Source: Deinococcus aerolatus
Lineage (GTDB): Bacteria; Deinococcota; Deinococci; Deinococcales; Deinococcaceae
DNA: 64,000 bases
Reading direction: 5' to 3'
Assembly (NCBI RefSeq): GCF_014647055.1
Contig: NZ_BMOL01000002.1
Location: 1 to 64,000 of the forward strand
The notes below the pieces were generated by a model. That model was not told the origin of the DNA. It did no database searches and saw nothing but the letters and a program-made list of their open reading frames with translations. Below are positions 1 to 9,266 of the stretch, piece after piece. Both the position numbers and the translations under genes were made by a program. Each line of letters starts with the position of its first letter. The stretch's first letter is position 1.

Positions 1-65
1 TCAGCAGTGTGTTGAAAAATGACTTTTCTGATGCCTCGAGTATACCTGTTTAAACGGAATCCGTA

Positions 66-551
66 TCAGTTCCCGGTCTGTCGGCGGACATGCTGCGCGT
101 GCAGGTCCCGGATGCGTGCGCTCAGCGACGGCTCCGGCCCCTCGACGGCGCAGTCACGCAGCACCTTCTGAATGGGCAGGGAACGGACCGGGCCGGGCGT
201 TATGCCCAGTTCCTCCAGCCACCGGGTCAGCTGCTCCGAGGAACTGGCGTAGACGATGCGCCCCAGGCCCACCCAGCCGTGGGCGGCGGAACACATCGGG
301 CGGTGCTCGCCGGAGGTGTAGACGGTGGCCTGTCTGCGTTCTTCCGGCGACAGATGCGCTGCGGCCCAGCGGGTGATCTCAATTTCCGGGTGCTGCGTCG
401 CGTCGCCGCCTGCTGTGCGGTTGTGGTCCTCAAACAGAACTTCGCCCGCCCCCGAGACCAGCAGCGAACCGAAGGGATCGTTACCGGTACGCAGGGCAGT
501 CTCGGCCAGTTCGACGCAACGCGTCAGGTGCTGCCTGTCGTGGTCATTCAT
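66..551 (-). CDS. Cytidine/nucleoside deaminase-fold protein with altered zinc site
   Basis: A 161-residue protein of the cytidine deaminase-like superfamily, which hydrolyses amino groups from nucleobases or nucleosides using a zinc bound by one His and two Cys. The His-x-Glu element is visible as HPEIE (residues 54-58). The second element reads TSGEHRPMCSAAHGW (79-93), where the family has two cysteines (E-x-C-P-x-C). Here the first Cys is Arg (codon CGC, one transition from TGC). Start chosen at 551 because GGGAGG lies about 9 nt upstream; an in-frame ATG at 572 is the alternative. It lies 86 bp downstream of nspC on the same strand. The fold is clear; substrate and catalytic activity are uncertain. 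Confidence 0.82.
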   Translation of the reverse strand: MNDHDRQHLTRCVELAETALRTGNDPFGSLLVSGAGEVLFEDHNRTAGGDATQHPEIEITRWAAAHLSPEERRQATVYTSGEHRPMCSAAHGWVGLGRIVYASSSEQLTRWLEELGITPGPVRSLPIQKVLRDCAVEGPEPSLSARIRDLHAQHVRRQTGN

Positions 552-637
552 GGCCGTATTCCTCCCGTTCATTGCGGCGCGAATCGAGGGCGTGGTTGTT
601 TCTCCCTGACCTTGAGGAGGACCAGACCGACTGCACC

Positions 638-1873
638 TCAGCTCAGCTTGGCCTTGAACTCCTCGTAGCCGAACTGCTTGACGCGTTCGTAGCTGCCGTC
701 CAGGTGCAGGATGCCGATGTCGGGATGCTTGACGCCGTTGAAGAAGGTGGTCTTGACCATCGTGTAGTGGATCATGTCGTCGAACACCACGCGGTCGCCG
801 GTCTTGAGCGGCTGATTGAACACGTACTCGCCCACCACGTCCCCGGCCAGGCAGGTGGTGCCGCCGATCAGGTAGGGGTGGCCGCCGCCGTAATCGTGGG
901 CCTCGCGGTGTTCGTGCTCGGGGGGATCGCCCGCACCCAGGATGCGGGGGCGGTACGGCATTTCCAGCACGTCGGGCATGTGGGCGCTGACCGAGACGTC
1001 CAGCAGGGCCGCGTCCTTGACATTGTGCACCACGTCCAGCACTGAACTGACCAGCCACCCCGTCTGCCAGCCGAAGGCGCTGCCCGGCTCCAGAATCACG
1101 TCCACGTCCCACTTCTCGCGGAAGGCGCGGACCACCCGCACCAGCCGGGCAAGGTCGTAGCCCTCGCGGGTCATCAGGTGGCCGCCGCCGAAGTTGACCC
1201 ACCGCATGCGGGGCAGAAACTCGCCGAAATTGCGCTCGACGACCTCCAGCGTGCGCTCCAGCGTGTCGCTGTCCTTCTCGCACAGGGTGTGAAAATGCAG
1301 TCCGTCGACGCCGTCCAGCAGGTCCGCCCGGAACTCGCGGCGGGTCACGCCCAGGCGTGAGAACGGCCCGGCGGGATTGTACAGGTCTGTCTCGACCTCG
1401 GCGTACTCGGGATTGATGCGGATGCCGACGTGAATGGTCTGGCCCCCGGCGCGGGCAGCCTGCACCTGCGCCTTAAACCGCTCCCACTGCGAGAAGGAAT
1501 TGAAGACCAGATGGTCGGCCAGCGCCAGGATGCGGGGGAACTCCTCCTCGCTGTAGGCCGGGGCATAGACGTGGACCTCACCCTGCATCTCCTCGCGGGC
1601 CAGCAGGGCCTCGTTCAGGCTGCTGGCCGTGGCCCCGGAAATCCCGTATTCGCGCAGCAGAGGGAAGGTGCTCCACATCGAGAAGCCCTTGAATGCCACG
1701 ATGATCCGCGCCCCACTCTGCTGCTGGACGTGCGAGATGAGGGCCAGATTGCGCCGCAGCCGTGACTCGTCCAGCACGAAGGCCGGGCTGGGAATGGCGG
1801 CCCAGTCGATGCTTTCGGTGGGGGTGACGGCAGGTGGCTGGAAGTCGGCGCTGTGAGGATCGGTGACGGTCAT
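638..1873 (-). CDS. nspC: Carboxynorspermidine decarboxylase
   Basis: A 411-residue PLP-dependent decarboxylase of the alanine racemase/ornithine decarboxylase fold (group IV). The family removes CO2 from carboxy(nor)spermidine in the alternative polyamine route that starts from aspartate semialdehyde. The PLP lysine is in AFKGFS (K62). A Gly-rich phosphate-binding stretch (FGGGHLM), the EPGSAFGW segment and the C-terminal GGTTCLAGD element carrying the second-subunit catalytic Cys are all present, and the length is normal. The -10 box TAGACT ends 7 nt before the ATG, so the transcript is probably leaderless. The partner dehydrogenase is not in the window. Confidence 0.93.
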   Translation of the reverse strand: MTVTDPHSADFQPPAVTPTESIDWAAIPSPAFVLDESRLRRNLALISHVQQQSGARIIVAFKGFSMWSTFPLLREYGISGATASSLNEALLAREEMQGEVHVYAPAYSEEEFPRILALADHLVFNSFSQWERFKAQVQAARAGGQTIHVGIRINPEYAEVETDLYNPAGPFSRLGVTRREFRADLLDGVDGLHFHTLCEKDSDTLERTLEVVERNFGEFLPRMRWVNFGGGHLMTREGYDLARLVRVVRAFREKWDVDVILEPGSAFGWQTGWLVSSVLDVVHNVKDAALLDVSVSAHMPDVLEMPYRPRILGAGDPPEHEHREAHDYGGGHPYLIGGTTCLAGDVVGEYVFNQPLKTGDRVVFDDMIHYTMVKTTFFNGVKHPDIGILHLDGSYERVKQFGYEEFKAKLS

Positions 1874-1975
1874 GCCCCGAAGTCTAGCGGGCGGGGGGGC
1901 GCCGAACCGCCACCGTCGACGCAGACCCTGGGAGCCAGGCGCGGGACGGGCAAGGACGGAGGCAGGTGGGGTCGG

Positions 1976-2698
1976 CTACCCGGCCACGAAGTGCAGCGTG
2001 CCTTCCGGCGCGTCTCCGCCGCGCACCAGGGTCGGAACCACCGTGCTGGTGCTGAGGCCCGAGGCAAAGCGCACATCCTCGCCCAGCCCCAGAGTGGTGA
2101 GGTAAAGGCCGTGATCGCTGCCGGCCAGGGCCTCGCCGGGGTCGCCGGCGCCGCGCCGCACGGTCAGGGCAATCCGCGCGCCGTCGTCCAGCGTGAACTC
2201 GCCCATTGCCAGCAGATACTCGGCCAGGACGCCTGCGGTGTAGACGTCCTCCAGCCCCACCCGGCCCTCTGTTCCGGCACAGACGATGGCAATGCCCTCG
2301 GTGACCAGGGCGCGGGCGCGGCGGGCGGCGGCGTGGGCGTTGGTCAGGGCGGCCAGCAGCACGTGCTTGCCACTTTGCGCGGCAATGTGGGCGGCCCCGG
2401 TGCCGTTGGTGGTGTTCATCACCACGGTCCTGCCGCCCAGGACCGGCGTATTGGCCCCGGCGGGGCTGTTGCCTAGGTCGAAGCCGGGAATCGGCAAACC
2501 GCCCCGCTCCCCGGCCAGCAGCAGGTGGTCCCGCGTGCCGCGCAGCGCCAGTGCCGCTTCCGGCGTGCTGGTCAGCAGCAGGGCCTGGGCGCCGCGCTCC
2601 AGGTACGTCACGGCGGTGGTGGTGGCGCGCAGGGCGTCGATGACCAGCACCACGTCCGGGTAGGACCCGTGTGGCAGCAGATCGACGCGCAGTTTCAC
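1976..2698 (-). CDS. comB: 2-phosphosulfolactate phosphatase family protein
   Basis: A 240-residue ComB-family protein. The founding member removes phosphate from 2-phosphosulfolactate in coenzyme M synthesis, but bacterial relatives occur without that pathway. The hallmark [12 protein letters not shown] (17-28), the Gly-rich FDLGNSPA segment and the conserved central MNTTNGT are present. GTG start. It lies 19 nt downstream of rpe on the same strand with only a weak AGG before the start, so the two genes are probably cotranscribed. Family assignment is firm; the physiological substrate here is unknown. Confidence 0.85.
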   Translation of the reverse strand: MKLRVDLLPHGSYPDVVLVIDALRATTTAVTYLERGAQALLLTSTPEAALALRGTRDHLLLAGERGGLPIPGFDLGNSPAGANTPVLGGRTVVMNTTNGTGAAHIAAQSGKHVLLAALTNAHAAARRARALVTEGIAIVCAGTEGRVGLEDVYTAGVLAEYLLAMGEFTLDDGARIALTVRRGAGDPGEALAGSDHGLYLTTLGLGEDVRFASGLSTSTVVPTLVRGGDAPEGTLHFVAG

Positions 2699-2717
2699 GC
2701 GGCGCCTGACCTGTGGT

Positions 2718-3392
2718 TCATTTCAGGGCCTCGCGCAGACGCTCCAGACCCGCCTGGGCACCGTCCTTGCCGAACACCGCGCTACCCGACACCAGCACGC
2801 TGGCCCCGGCGCTGACCACTGCGCGGGCGTTGGTGGACGAGACGCCGCCGTCGACCTGCAGCTCGGCCTCGCTGCCGGACTCGTCCAGCCAGCGGCGCAG
2901 CGTGCGGATGCGCTCCAGGCTGCCGGGAATGAACTTCTGGCCCCCGAAACCGGGGTTGACGCTCATGACCAGCACCAGATCCACATCGGCCAGCAGGGGG
3001 CGCAGGGCTTCCAGCGGCGTGCCGGGATTCAGGGTGACGCCTGCGCGTTTGCCCAGTTCCCGGATCTGCTGCACGGCGCGGTGGATGTGCGGCGTGGACT
3101 CCACATGCACGGTCAGGCTGTCGGCCCCTGCGGCGGCGAAGTCTTTCAGGTAACGCTCGGGGCGCTCGATCATCAGGTGAACGTCCATCAGCAGGTTGCT
3201 GGCCCGGCGCGCCGCCGCCAGGATCGGCAGGCCAAAGCTGATGTTGGGCACAAAGGCCCCGTCCATCACGTCCACATGCGCCCAGTCCGCGCTGGCCACA
3301 GCCTGAAGTTCGTCCGCCAGGTGCGCGAAATCGCACGACAGGATGCTGGGGGCCAGCTTGACGCGGCGGGGGAGTTCGGCTTCGGCGCTCAC
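2718..3392 (-). CDS. rpe: Ribulose-phosphate 3-epimerase
   Basis: A 224-residue TIM-barrel epimerase interconverting ribulose 5-phosphate and xylulose 5-phosphate in the pentose phosphate pathway. All signature blocks are visible: [10 protein letters not shown] near residue 12, [12 protein letters not shown] with metal ligands, [19 protein letters not shown] and VDGGVS. Length is standard. Start is a GTG preceded by TAAACT-7 nt, giving a leaderless transcript. comB follows after 19 nt. The function is one of the safest in the window. Confidence 0.96.
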   Translation of the reverse strand: MSAEAELPRRVKLAPSILSCDFAHLADELQAVASADWAHVDVMDGAFVPNISFGLPILAAARRASNLLMDVHLMIERPERYLKDFAAAGADSLTVHVESTPHIHRAVQQIRELGKRAGVTLNPGTPLEALRPLLADVDLVLVMSVNPGFGGQKFIPGSLERIRTLRRWLDESGSEAELQVDGGVSSTNARAVVSAGASVLVSGSAVFGKDGAQAGLERLREALK

Positions 3393-3533
3393 ACTGTGCA
3401 GTTTACGACATACGGGCAGAGACGGGGCTGTCCTGCGGAGCTACCGGGGGTGGGCGGGGACGTCGGTGCCGTCTCTGTTGTCGTCCGGGCGTCTGGGCGT
3501 GGGGGTGAGGCGCCAGCCTGCTACCGTGCCCCC

Positions 3534-4202
<669 letters not shown>

Positions 4203-4249
4203 GCCGCGGCCTGCCCAGCTTCCTCATGTGCGGCCCGTATTCTGCGGCC

Positions 4250-4738
4250 ATGCTGAAACGCGCCGTCTTGCCGCTGGCCCTGGGTCTGCCCCTCCTGATG
4301 GGGTCCTGCGCTCCGATCAACTCGCTGCTCGCCTCGCGTGACGGTGAGAAGGGACCGGTGCAGTTTGGGCCGCTGGCGGTGGGGCAGACCTGGACCCTCA
4401 GCGGCGTGGTGGATGGCCGCAACGTGGTCACCACCATCAACATTCCGGACCTGATGAACGTGCAGGGCAAGTTCGCGTCCTACAGCGCGCGGGACGAGTA
4501 CACCGGCTTCAACGACAACCGCGCCGGATTCGCCGTAGCCAGCTACGACCCGGACCGCCGCAGCACCGAATTCCGCTGGGTGGGCGACGGGGGGACCGCT
4601 ACCTTCGACAAGGTGGTGTACACCTGCCAGCTTGGAGGCGTGGTGGGCACCCCCCTGACCGGCACCCTGACCTACCAGCGCAACGGCCAGGTGGTGGCCA
4701 ACGGCACCTGTGAGGCCAACCTCAGCGGTCAGGGTTAG
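4250..4738 (+). CDS. Predicted lipoprotein, unknown function
   Basis: A 162-residue protein with a clear lipoprotein signal: MLKRAV, a hydrophobic stretch and the lipobox LMGSC (Cys about residue 20), so the mature protein should be lipid-anchored outside the cytoplasmic membrane. The rest is a beta-rich domain with WTLSG and FRWVGDGG and no motif I recognise. ATG at 4250 is chosen because TATTCT lies 6 nt upstream; the in-frame upstream starts would bury the signal peptide. Its stop codon overlaps the stop of the convergent amidohydrolase gene by 4 bp. Confidence 0.8.
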   Translation: MLKRAVLPLALGLPLLMGSCAPINSLLASRDGEKGPVQFGPLAVGQTWTLSGVVDGRNVVTTINIPDLMNVQGKFASYSARDEYTGFNDNRAGFAVASYDPDRRSTEFRWVGDGGTATFDKVVYTCQLGGVVGTPLTGTLTYQRNGQVVANGTCEANLSGQG

Positions 4739-5913
4739 GCATCCAGGTTCCAGCGGTAATCCTCTGACCAGGCCTCCCCGCGCCGCAGAAATGGTGCGGG
4801 CAGGCCCAGCACGCGCCCGCCTCCCTTGACGGCGGCGCGCACCAGCATCCGGGGGTCCAGCGCGGGGTAGAGGCCACGGGCGAAGGCCACTTCGTCCCGC
4901 ACATCCAGGCCCTCGCCGCTGGCCACTGAATCGGTGCCCAGTGCGATGTCCACCCCGGCGGCGGCAAAGGCGGTCCAGGGGAATGTGCCGCATTCCAGGT
5001 GGTGGTTGCTGCGCGGGCAGCTGACCACCGCGCACCCGGCCCGCGCCACCCGTGCGATGTCGTCGGGCGTGACGTTCACCAGGTGGATCAGCGTGGGTTT
5101 TGCGGCCAGGACGCCCAGGTCGTCCAGGTAGCGCACCGGCGTCAGCCCCGGTTCCGGCTCGCGCCCGATCACCTCGGCAAAGGTCTCGGGCCAGAAGGGC
5201 AGCAGGCGGTGGTCCCACAGCGGCCCGGCGCCGGTGGCGAACAGTTCAGGCTCGCTGGGGTGCTCGGCCACGTGAATCTGCAGGGGCAGGCCCTCGCCCG
5301 CCGCGTAGTCCGTGACCAGCTTCATCAGGCGGTGGCTCACGGTGTACGGCGTGTGCGGTGTCAGGCCGACTCTTGGGCCGCCAGGACGCTCCAGCCGGCG
5401 CCACGCCTCCACCCGCCGCCGCATCTCAGCGAAGATCTCGTCGGCCTTCTGCGCGAACGTGCCCAGCACTTCGAAGTACAGCACGCCGCGCAGGTCCTCG
5501 CGGGCCAGCAGGGCGTCCATCACTTCACCTGACCACACGATGTCGCCCACGCCGCCCGCCCCCAGCCGCGTGAGTTCATCGGCCCCTGCCAGTGCGCCTG
5601 CCACGCCGCGCTGCCCGCGCTGGGCAATCACCACCTCCGGCAGCCAGCGGAAGTAGGGGAGGGCCTGGAACGCATAGGCGCTCATGTCCAGATGCGTGTG
5701 CGCGTTGACCGGCGGCGGGGCGATGACGCCGCCCACCTCCTCCACCCGCGCCTGCGGATAGCTGGCCCGCAGCTGTGCCGGATCACCCGTCGCCGCCACC
5801 GTGCCGCCCACCACCACCACTCCGCCCGGCGCGTGGCCGCCGCCCATGCCGGTGTACAGGACATCGCAGACGAGCAGGCGGGGCGTGAAGGGGTCAGGCG
5901 TGGAGAGGGTCAT
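4735..5913 (-). CDS. Amidohydrolase (SsnA/TrzA-like; possible aminofutalosine deaminase)
   Basis: A 392-residue metal-dependent amidohydrolase. Metal ligands are seen in NAHTHLD (70-76), in HVAEHPSE and in the C-terminal GTDSVASG; the SCPRSNHHLE segment is typical of the S-adenosylhomocysteine/chlorohydrolase branch. Members hydrolyse amino groups from purine-like rings. Because Deinococcus makes menaquinone through futalosine, a 6-aminodeoxyfutalosine deaminase role is plausible but is inference; no mqn genes adjoin it. TAACAT sits 6 nt before the ATG, giving a leaderless transcript. The gene converges on the lipoprotein gene with overlapping stops. Confidence 0.85.
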   Translation of the reverse strand: MTLSTPDPFTPRLLVCDVLYTGMGGGHAPGGVVVVGGTVAATGDPAQLRASYPQARVEEVGGVIAPPPVNAHTHLDMSAYAFQALPYFRWLPEVVIAQRGQRGVAGALAGADELTRLGAGGVGDIVWSGEVMDALLAREDLRGVLYFEVLGTFAQKADEIFAEMRRRVEAWRRLERPGGPRVGLTPHTPYTVSHRLMKLVTDYAAGEGLPLQIHVAEHPSEPELFATGAGPLWDHRLLPFWPETFAEVIGREPEPGLTPVRYLDDLGVLAAKPTLIHLVNVTPDDIARVARAGCAVVSCPRSNHHLECGTFPWTAFAAAGVDIALGTDSVASGEGLDVRDEVAFARGLYPALDPRMLVRAAVKGGGRVLGLPAPFLRRGEAWSEDYRWNLDA

Positions 5914-5982
5914 GCGGGCATGTTAGTGGGGAAGCGGGGCGGTGGGCGCCCTCCGGCGCTCTGGAGGAGAGAACAGCTTTCT

Positions 5983-6804
5983 CTATTTCTTCCTGGCGGC
6001 CTTGCTGGCAGGCTTCGGCCCGGAGGCAGGGGTCGCAGGCGGGTTCCCGCCGTCATTCTGTCCTGCGTTGCCCTGCGCCATCATGGCCGCGCCGACGATG
6101 CCGGCCTCGTTCAGCAGCTTGGCGGGGACCAACCGGCTGCGTTCCAGTTTGAGGTGCTCCTGCCACTTGTCGGCCTTCTTGCTGACGCCGCCGCCGATGA
6201 TGAACAGGTCCGGGCTGAACAGCAGCTCCAGGTGTTGCAGGTAGGTGCTGACGCGCTTGCTCCACTGCTTCCAGTTCAGGTCGTCGCGCTCGCGGGCGCG
6301 GTCCGACGCCCAGCCCTCGGCCTCCTTGTCGCGCAGCCACAGGTGGCCTAGCTCGGTGTTGGGCACCAGGATACCGTTGTGGATCAGGGCGCTGCCGATG
6401 CCGGTGCCAAAGGTCAGCACCAGGACCGTGCCGCCCACGCCCGCGCCCGCGCCGAAGCGGGCCTCGGCCAGACCGGCGGCGTCGGCGTCGTTGATCAGGT
6501 GGACGGCCTGCCCGGTGGCCTCGGTGAACAGGGCGTCGGCGTCCAGACCGATCCAGGCGTCGTCCACGTTGGCCGCACTCAGGGTCCGCCCGTGCTGCAC
6601 GATGCCGGGAAACGTCACGCCGATGGGACCGCCCAGCCCGAAATGCCGTGCCAGCTCGGCCACCACGCCTCCCACCGCGTCGGGGTGTGCGCCGTCGGGG
6701 GTGGGGATGCGGTGCCGCTCCTTGAGCAGCCGGCCGGTGGTGGTGTCCACCGGCGCGCCCTTGATGCCGCTGCCGCCAATATCGATGCCCAGGATCACGC
6801 TCAT
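5983..6804 (-). CDS. ppgK: Polyphosphate glucokinase (ROK family)
   Basis: A 273-residue ROK-family kinase resembling PpgK, which phosphorylates glucose with polyphosphate (or ATP). Seen are the N-terminal phosphate loop [20 protein letters not shown], the second loop [12 protein letters not shown], and the ELGHLWLRD segment. The last 25 residues form a Pro/Ala/Lys-rich tail ending KAARKK, absent from the core family and probably disordered. TAGGCT lies 7 nt before the ATG. It is divergent from a TetR gene, whose upstream repeats may also influence this promoter. Confidence 0.9.
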   Translation of the reverse strand: MSVILGIDIGGSGIKGAPVDTTTGRLLKERHRIPTPDGAHPDAVGGVVAELARHFGLGGPIGVTFPGIVQHGRTLSAANVDDAWIGLDADALFTEATGQAVHLINDADAAGLAEARFGAGAGVGGTVLVLTFGTGIGSALIHNGILVPNTELGHLWLRDKEAEGWASDRARERDDLNWKQWSKRVSTYLQHLELLFSPDLFIIGGGVSKKADKWQEHLKLERSRLVPAKLLNEAGIVGAAMMAQGNAGQNDGGNPPATPASGPKPASKAARKK

Positions 6805-6883
6805 GGACTACAGCCTAAGCCAAGTCGGGGCGCTCAGGTCTGTCCCGCACCCCCGGTCCAGCATCCTGCCTTGTGCCTTCCTT

Positions 6884-6924
6884 GATTTAGACGGGGTGGA
6901 TTTAGACGTGGTGCAATTTTAGAC
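6884..6924 (+). promoter_or_regulatory. Three direct TTTAGAC repeats upstream of tetR
   Basis: TTTAGAC occurs at 6886-6892, 6901-6907 and 6918-6924. The first two sit in identical 10-mers (GATTTAGACG at 6884-6893 and 6899-6908) with a 15-bp period; the third is offset by 17. The last ends 27 bp before the tetR ATG, next to TATACC at 6934-6939. Repeats in this place suggest an operator, although TetR proteins usually bind palindromes. Confidence 0.45.
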
Positions 6925-6951
6925 CAGAAGCTGTATACCTACGGAACCCCT

Positions 6952-7569
6952 ATGGATTCTTCCTCGCTGCGTGAACGCCAGAAGGAGCGCCGCCGCGCCC
7001 GCATCTACACTGTTGCCATTGAGCTGTTCAAGCGGGGTGGCTTCCAGACCACCACGGCCACCGACATCGCCAAGGCCAGCAACGTCTCGCGCGGCACCTT
7101 CTTCAACTACTACCCCTACAAGGAAGCGGTGCTGCTCGACTACGGCTCCGAGGTGATGGAGCGGCTGCGCGATCAGGCCGAGACCCGGCTGGCCCAGGGC
7201 GCCGCGCCGCTGGCGGTGCTGTACGAGATCTGGGACGCCCTGGCCGAGGAGAATGCCCGCGAGCGCGACCTGTTTCCCCCGCTGGCCTACGAGGTCATGA
7301 ACCCCAACCCCGAACGCGCCCGCACCGCGTATCAGGCGCTGCCGCTGAGCAAGGTGATCGAGCTGATCTTGCGCCCGCTGCACCAGAGCGGGCAGATGCG
7401 CACGGACCTGAGCCTGCAGCGCATCAGCAACCTGATTGCCGACACCTACCTGATGGTGGCCCTGCGCTGGAGCGCATATGGCACCGACCGCCCCCTGCAA
7501 GAGGAGATGCGTCTGGCGCTGAATCTGCTGCTGGAAGGCGCGGTGCGCCGCGATCTGGTGCGGCCCTAG
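6952..7569 (+). CDS. TetR/AcrR-family transcriptional regulator
   Basis: A 205-residue regulator. The N-terminal helix-turn-helix is typical: IELFKRGGFQTTTATDIAKA followed by NVSRGTFFNYYPYKEAVL. The C-terminal domain is all-helical, binds an unknown ligand and is not conserved enough to name. The gene is transcribed away from ppgK, from an intergenic region with three TTTAGAC repeats that may be its own operator. The following kinase gene starts about 100 bp downstream from a separate promoter. Confidence 0.9.
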   Translation: MDSSSLRERQKERRRARIYTVAIELFKRGGFQTTTATDIAKASNVSRGTFFNYYPYKEAVLLDYGSEVMERLRDQAETRLAQGAAPLAVLYEIWDALAEENARERDLFPPLAYEVMNPNPERARTAYQALPLSKVIELILRPLHQSGQMRTDLSLQRISNLIADTYLMVALRWSAYGTDRPLQEEMRLALNLLLEGAVRRDLVRP

Positions 7570-7672
7570 CCGGGGCCAGGCCACGCCCGGCGTCACCTTT
7601 CCCTGATGTTTTGTGGCTAGACTGCCCCGAACGCCCTCCCACTTCTTCACGCTCCCAGGAGACCCTGCCCCC

Positions 7673-9178
7673 TTGACCCAGCCTGAACTGCGCATCGGCA
7701 CGCCCCGGCACGCCTTTCCGTTCAGCCGTGGTCTGGTGGTGGAGTCGCTGGTGAATGCCGGGGCCTCCGGCGCGGTGGCGGCGGCGGCGGCGCGGCGCGT
7801 CGAGCAGAATCTGCGGAACGCGCGGCGCGTGCTGGTCGCGCCCGCCGAATTGCAGGCGCTGATGACCGAGGTGGCGCTGGACCTGGCGGGCGAGGACGTG
7901 GCGCGGGCCGCCGGGGCGCAGACCCCCGCCTTCGTGGACATCCTGGTCACGGCCAAGAAGGGCGACCTGCCCTTCAGCCGGGGCGTGCTGGCCCGCACGC
8001 TGGAGGACGCGGGCCTGACCGGGCGCGAGGCCTACGCCACCGCCAGCGCGGTGGATGTCGAACTACGCAAGGAGGGTGTGCGCCGCCTGAGCGCCGAGGA
8101 CATTGACAACCGCACCGAGCAGGCGCTGGCCGCGCGCTACGGCGAACACTTGCGCCTGACCTACCGCTACCTGCGCCACAACCGGGGCAAGCTGGGCGTG
8201 ATCAGCAGCGACAGCACCGTGCCTACACCGTTTTCCAAGGGCATCCTGTCCCAGTCGATGCTGGCCGCCGGGGTCACGCCGGACGTGGCCCGCAAGGTGG
8301 CCCGCGTGACCCAGCGCGATCTGCGCGGCTCCGAGGACCGCGTGGTGACGCGCTCGGCCATCCGCGCCAAGGTCGAGGCCCTGCTGCGTGACGAGGTGGG
8401 GCCGGACGTGGGCGCCCGCTACCGCCTGCTGCGCGTGATCCGCCGCCCACCCCGGCCCGTGATCGTGCTGCTGGGCGGCGTCAGCGGTACCGGCAAGAGC
8501 TTTCTGGCCGCCGAGATCGCTTACCGGCTGGGGATTGCCCGTGTGGTCAGCACCGACTCCATCCGCGAGGTGATGCGGGCGATGGTATCGCCAGCGCTGC
8601 TGCCCACGTTGCACGCCAGCACCTTCAACGCCTGGGAGGCGCTGCTGCCCCCCGGCACGCCGCGCCCCGAAACGCCCAGCAAGGGTGTGCTGCTGGCCGG
8701 GTTCCGCGATCAGGTGCAGCAGGTCAACGTGGGCCTGGGGGCAGTGGTGGCCCGCTCGGTGCAGGAAGGCAGCAGTCTGGTGCTCGAGGGCGTGCATCTG
8801 GTGCCCGGTTACCTGCGCGCCGACGCCTTTGCGGGGGCGCTGGTGATTCCAATGCTGGTGACCCTGCCTGATCCCGAAGAACACCGCCGCCACTTCCAGA
8901 GCCGCGACGTGGAAACTGCCGCGAGCCGCCCGCTGCACCGCTACATGCAGTATTTCGAGGAAATCCGCGCCATGCAGGACGAGCTCGAAGACCTGGCCCG
9001 CCAGGAGGACGTGCCGCTGCTGGACGGCCTGACCCTGGACGAGAGCGCCGATCAGGCTGTGGACGTGGTGCTGAGGCGCGTGATGGTGGCCCTGACCCCG
9101 CAGGAACGTGCGGAACTGCTGGGCCACCAGGCCGAGAGCGAATCCTCTGAGCTGACGCGGGACAGCGTGGGCGACTGA
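7673..9178 (+). CDS. 2-phosphoglycerate kinase-like protein with ATP-cone-like repeats
   Basis: A 501-residue protein. The C-terminal half is a P-loop kinase (GGVSGTGKS at 268-276, then VSTDSIREVMR) of the 2-phosphoglycerate kinase type known from methanogens, where it helps make cyclic 2,3-diphosphoglycerate. The N-terminal half carries three degenerate ATP-cone-like units around residues 14-48, 100-133 and 186-218, each with PFS(R/K)G and a downstream AG. Start TTG 7673 is chosen: AGGAG lies about 12 nt upstream and a TAGACT -10 at 7618-7623 rules out the in-frame GTG at 7613. Biological role in Deinococcus unknown. Confidence 0.8.
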   Translation: MTQPELRIGTPRHAFPFSRGLVVESLVNAGASGAVAAAAARRVEQNLRNARRVLVAPAELQALMTEVALDLAGEDVARAAGAQTPAFVDILVTAKKGDLPFSRGVLARTLEDAGLTGREAYATASAVDVELRKEGVRRLSAEDIDNRTEQALAARYGEHLRLTYRYLRHNRGKLGVISSDSTVPTPFSKGILSQSMLAAGVTPDVARKVARVTQRDLRGSEDRVVTRSAIRAKVEALLRDEVGPDVGARYRLLRVIRRPPRPVIVLLGGVSGTGKSFLAAEIAYRLGIARVVSTDSIREVMRAMVSPALLPTLHASTFNAWEALLPPGTPRPETPSKGVLLAGFRDQVQQVNVGLGAVVARSVQEGSSLVLEGVHLVPGYLRADAFAGALVIPMLVTLPDPEEHRRHFQSRDVETAASRPLHRYMQYFEEIRAMQDELEDLARQEDVPLLDGLTLDESADQAVDVVLRRVMVALTPQERAELLGHQAESESSELTRDSVGD

Positions 9179-9204
9179 CCGAACCTTGTTTGTTACAGAA
9201 AAAT

Positions 9205-9228
9205 GCCCTCCGCGGCGCTGAGGAGGGC
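9205..9228 (-). terminator. Rho-independent terminator of the DUF937 gene
   Basis: GCCCTCC (9205-9211) pairs with GGAGGGC (9222-9228) around a 10-nt loop. Read on the minus strand the stem is followed by ATTTTT, so it ends the minus-strand DUF937 transcript; it may also help end the convergent kinase transcript. Confidence 0.8.
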
Positions 9229-9266
9229 TCTTCTGAGGCTCAATTTTCAGCCTATCGCCTTCGCCT

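Noticed and set aside
5914..5982. Terminator after ppgK (CCTCC/GGAGG hairpin)
   Set aside because: The stem is only 5 bp with a loose loop and has no T-run on the minus strand.
7613..7672. GTG 7613 as start of the 2-PGK-like kinase
   Set aside because: A TAGACT -10 box lies at 7618-7623, inside this extension, and the added residues are not family-like; TTG 7673 with an upstream AGGAG fits better.
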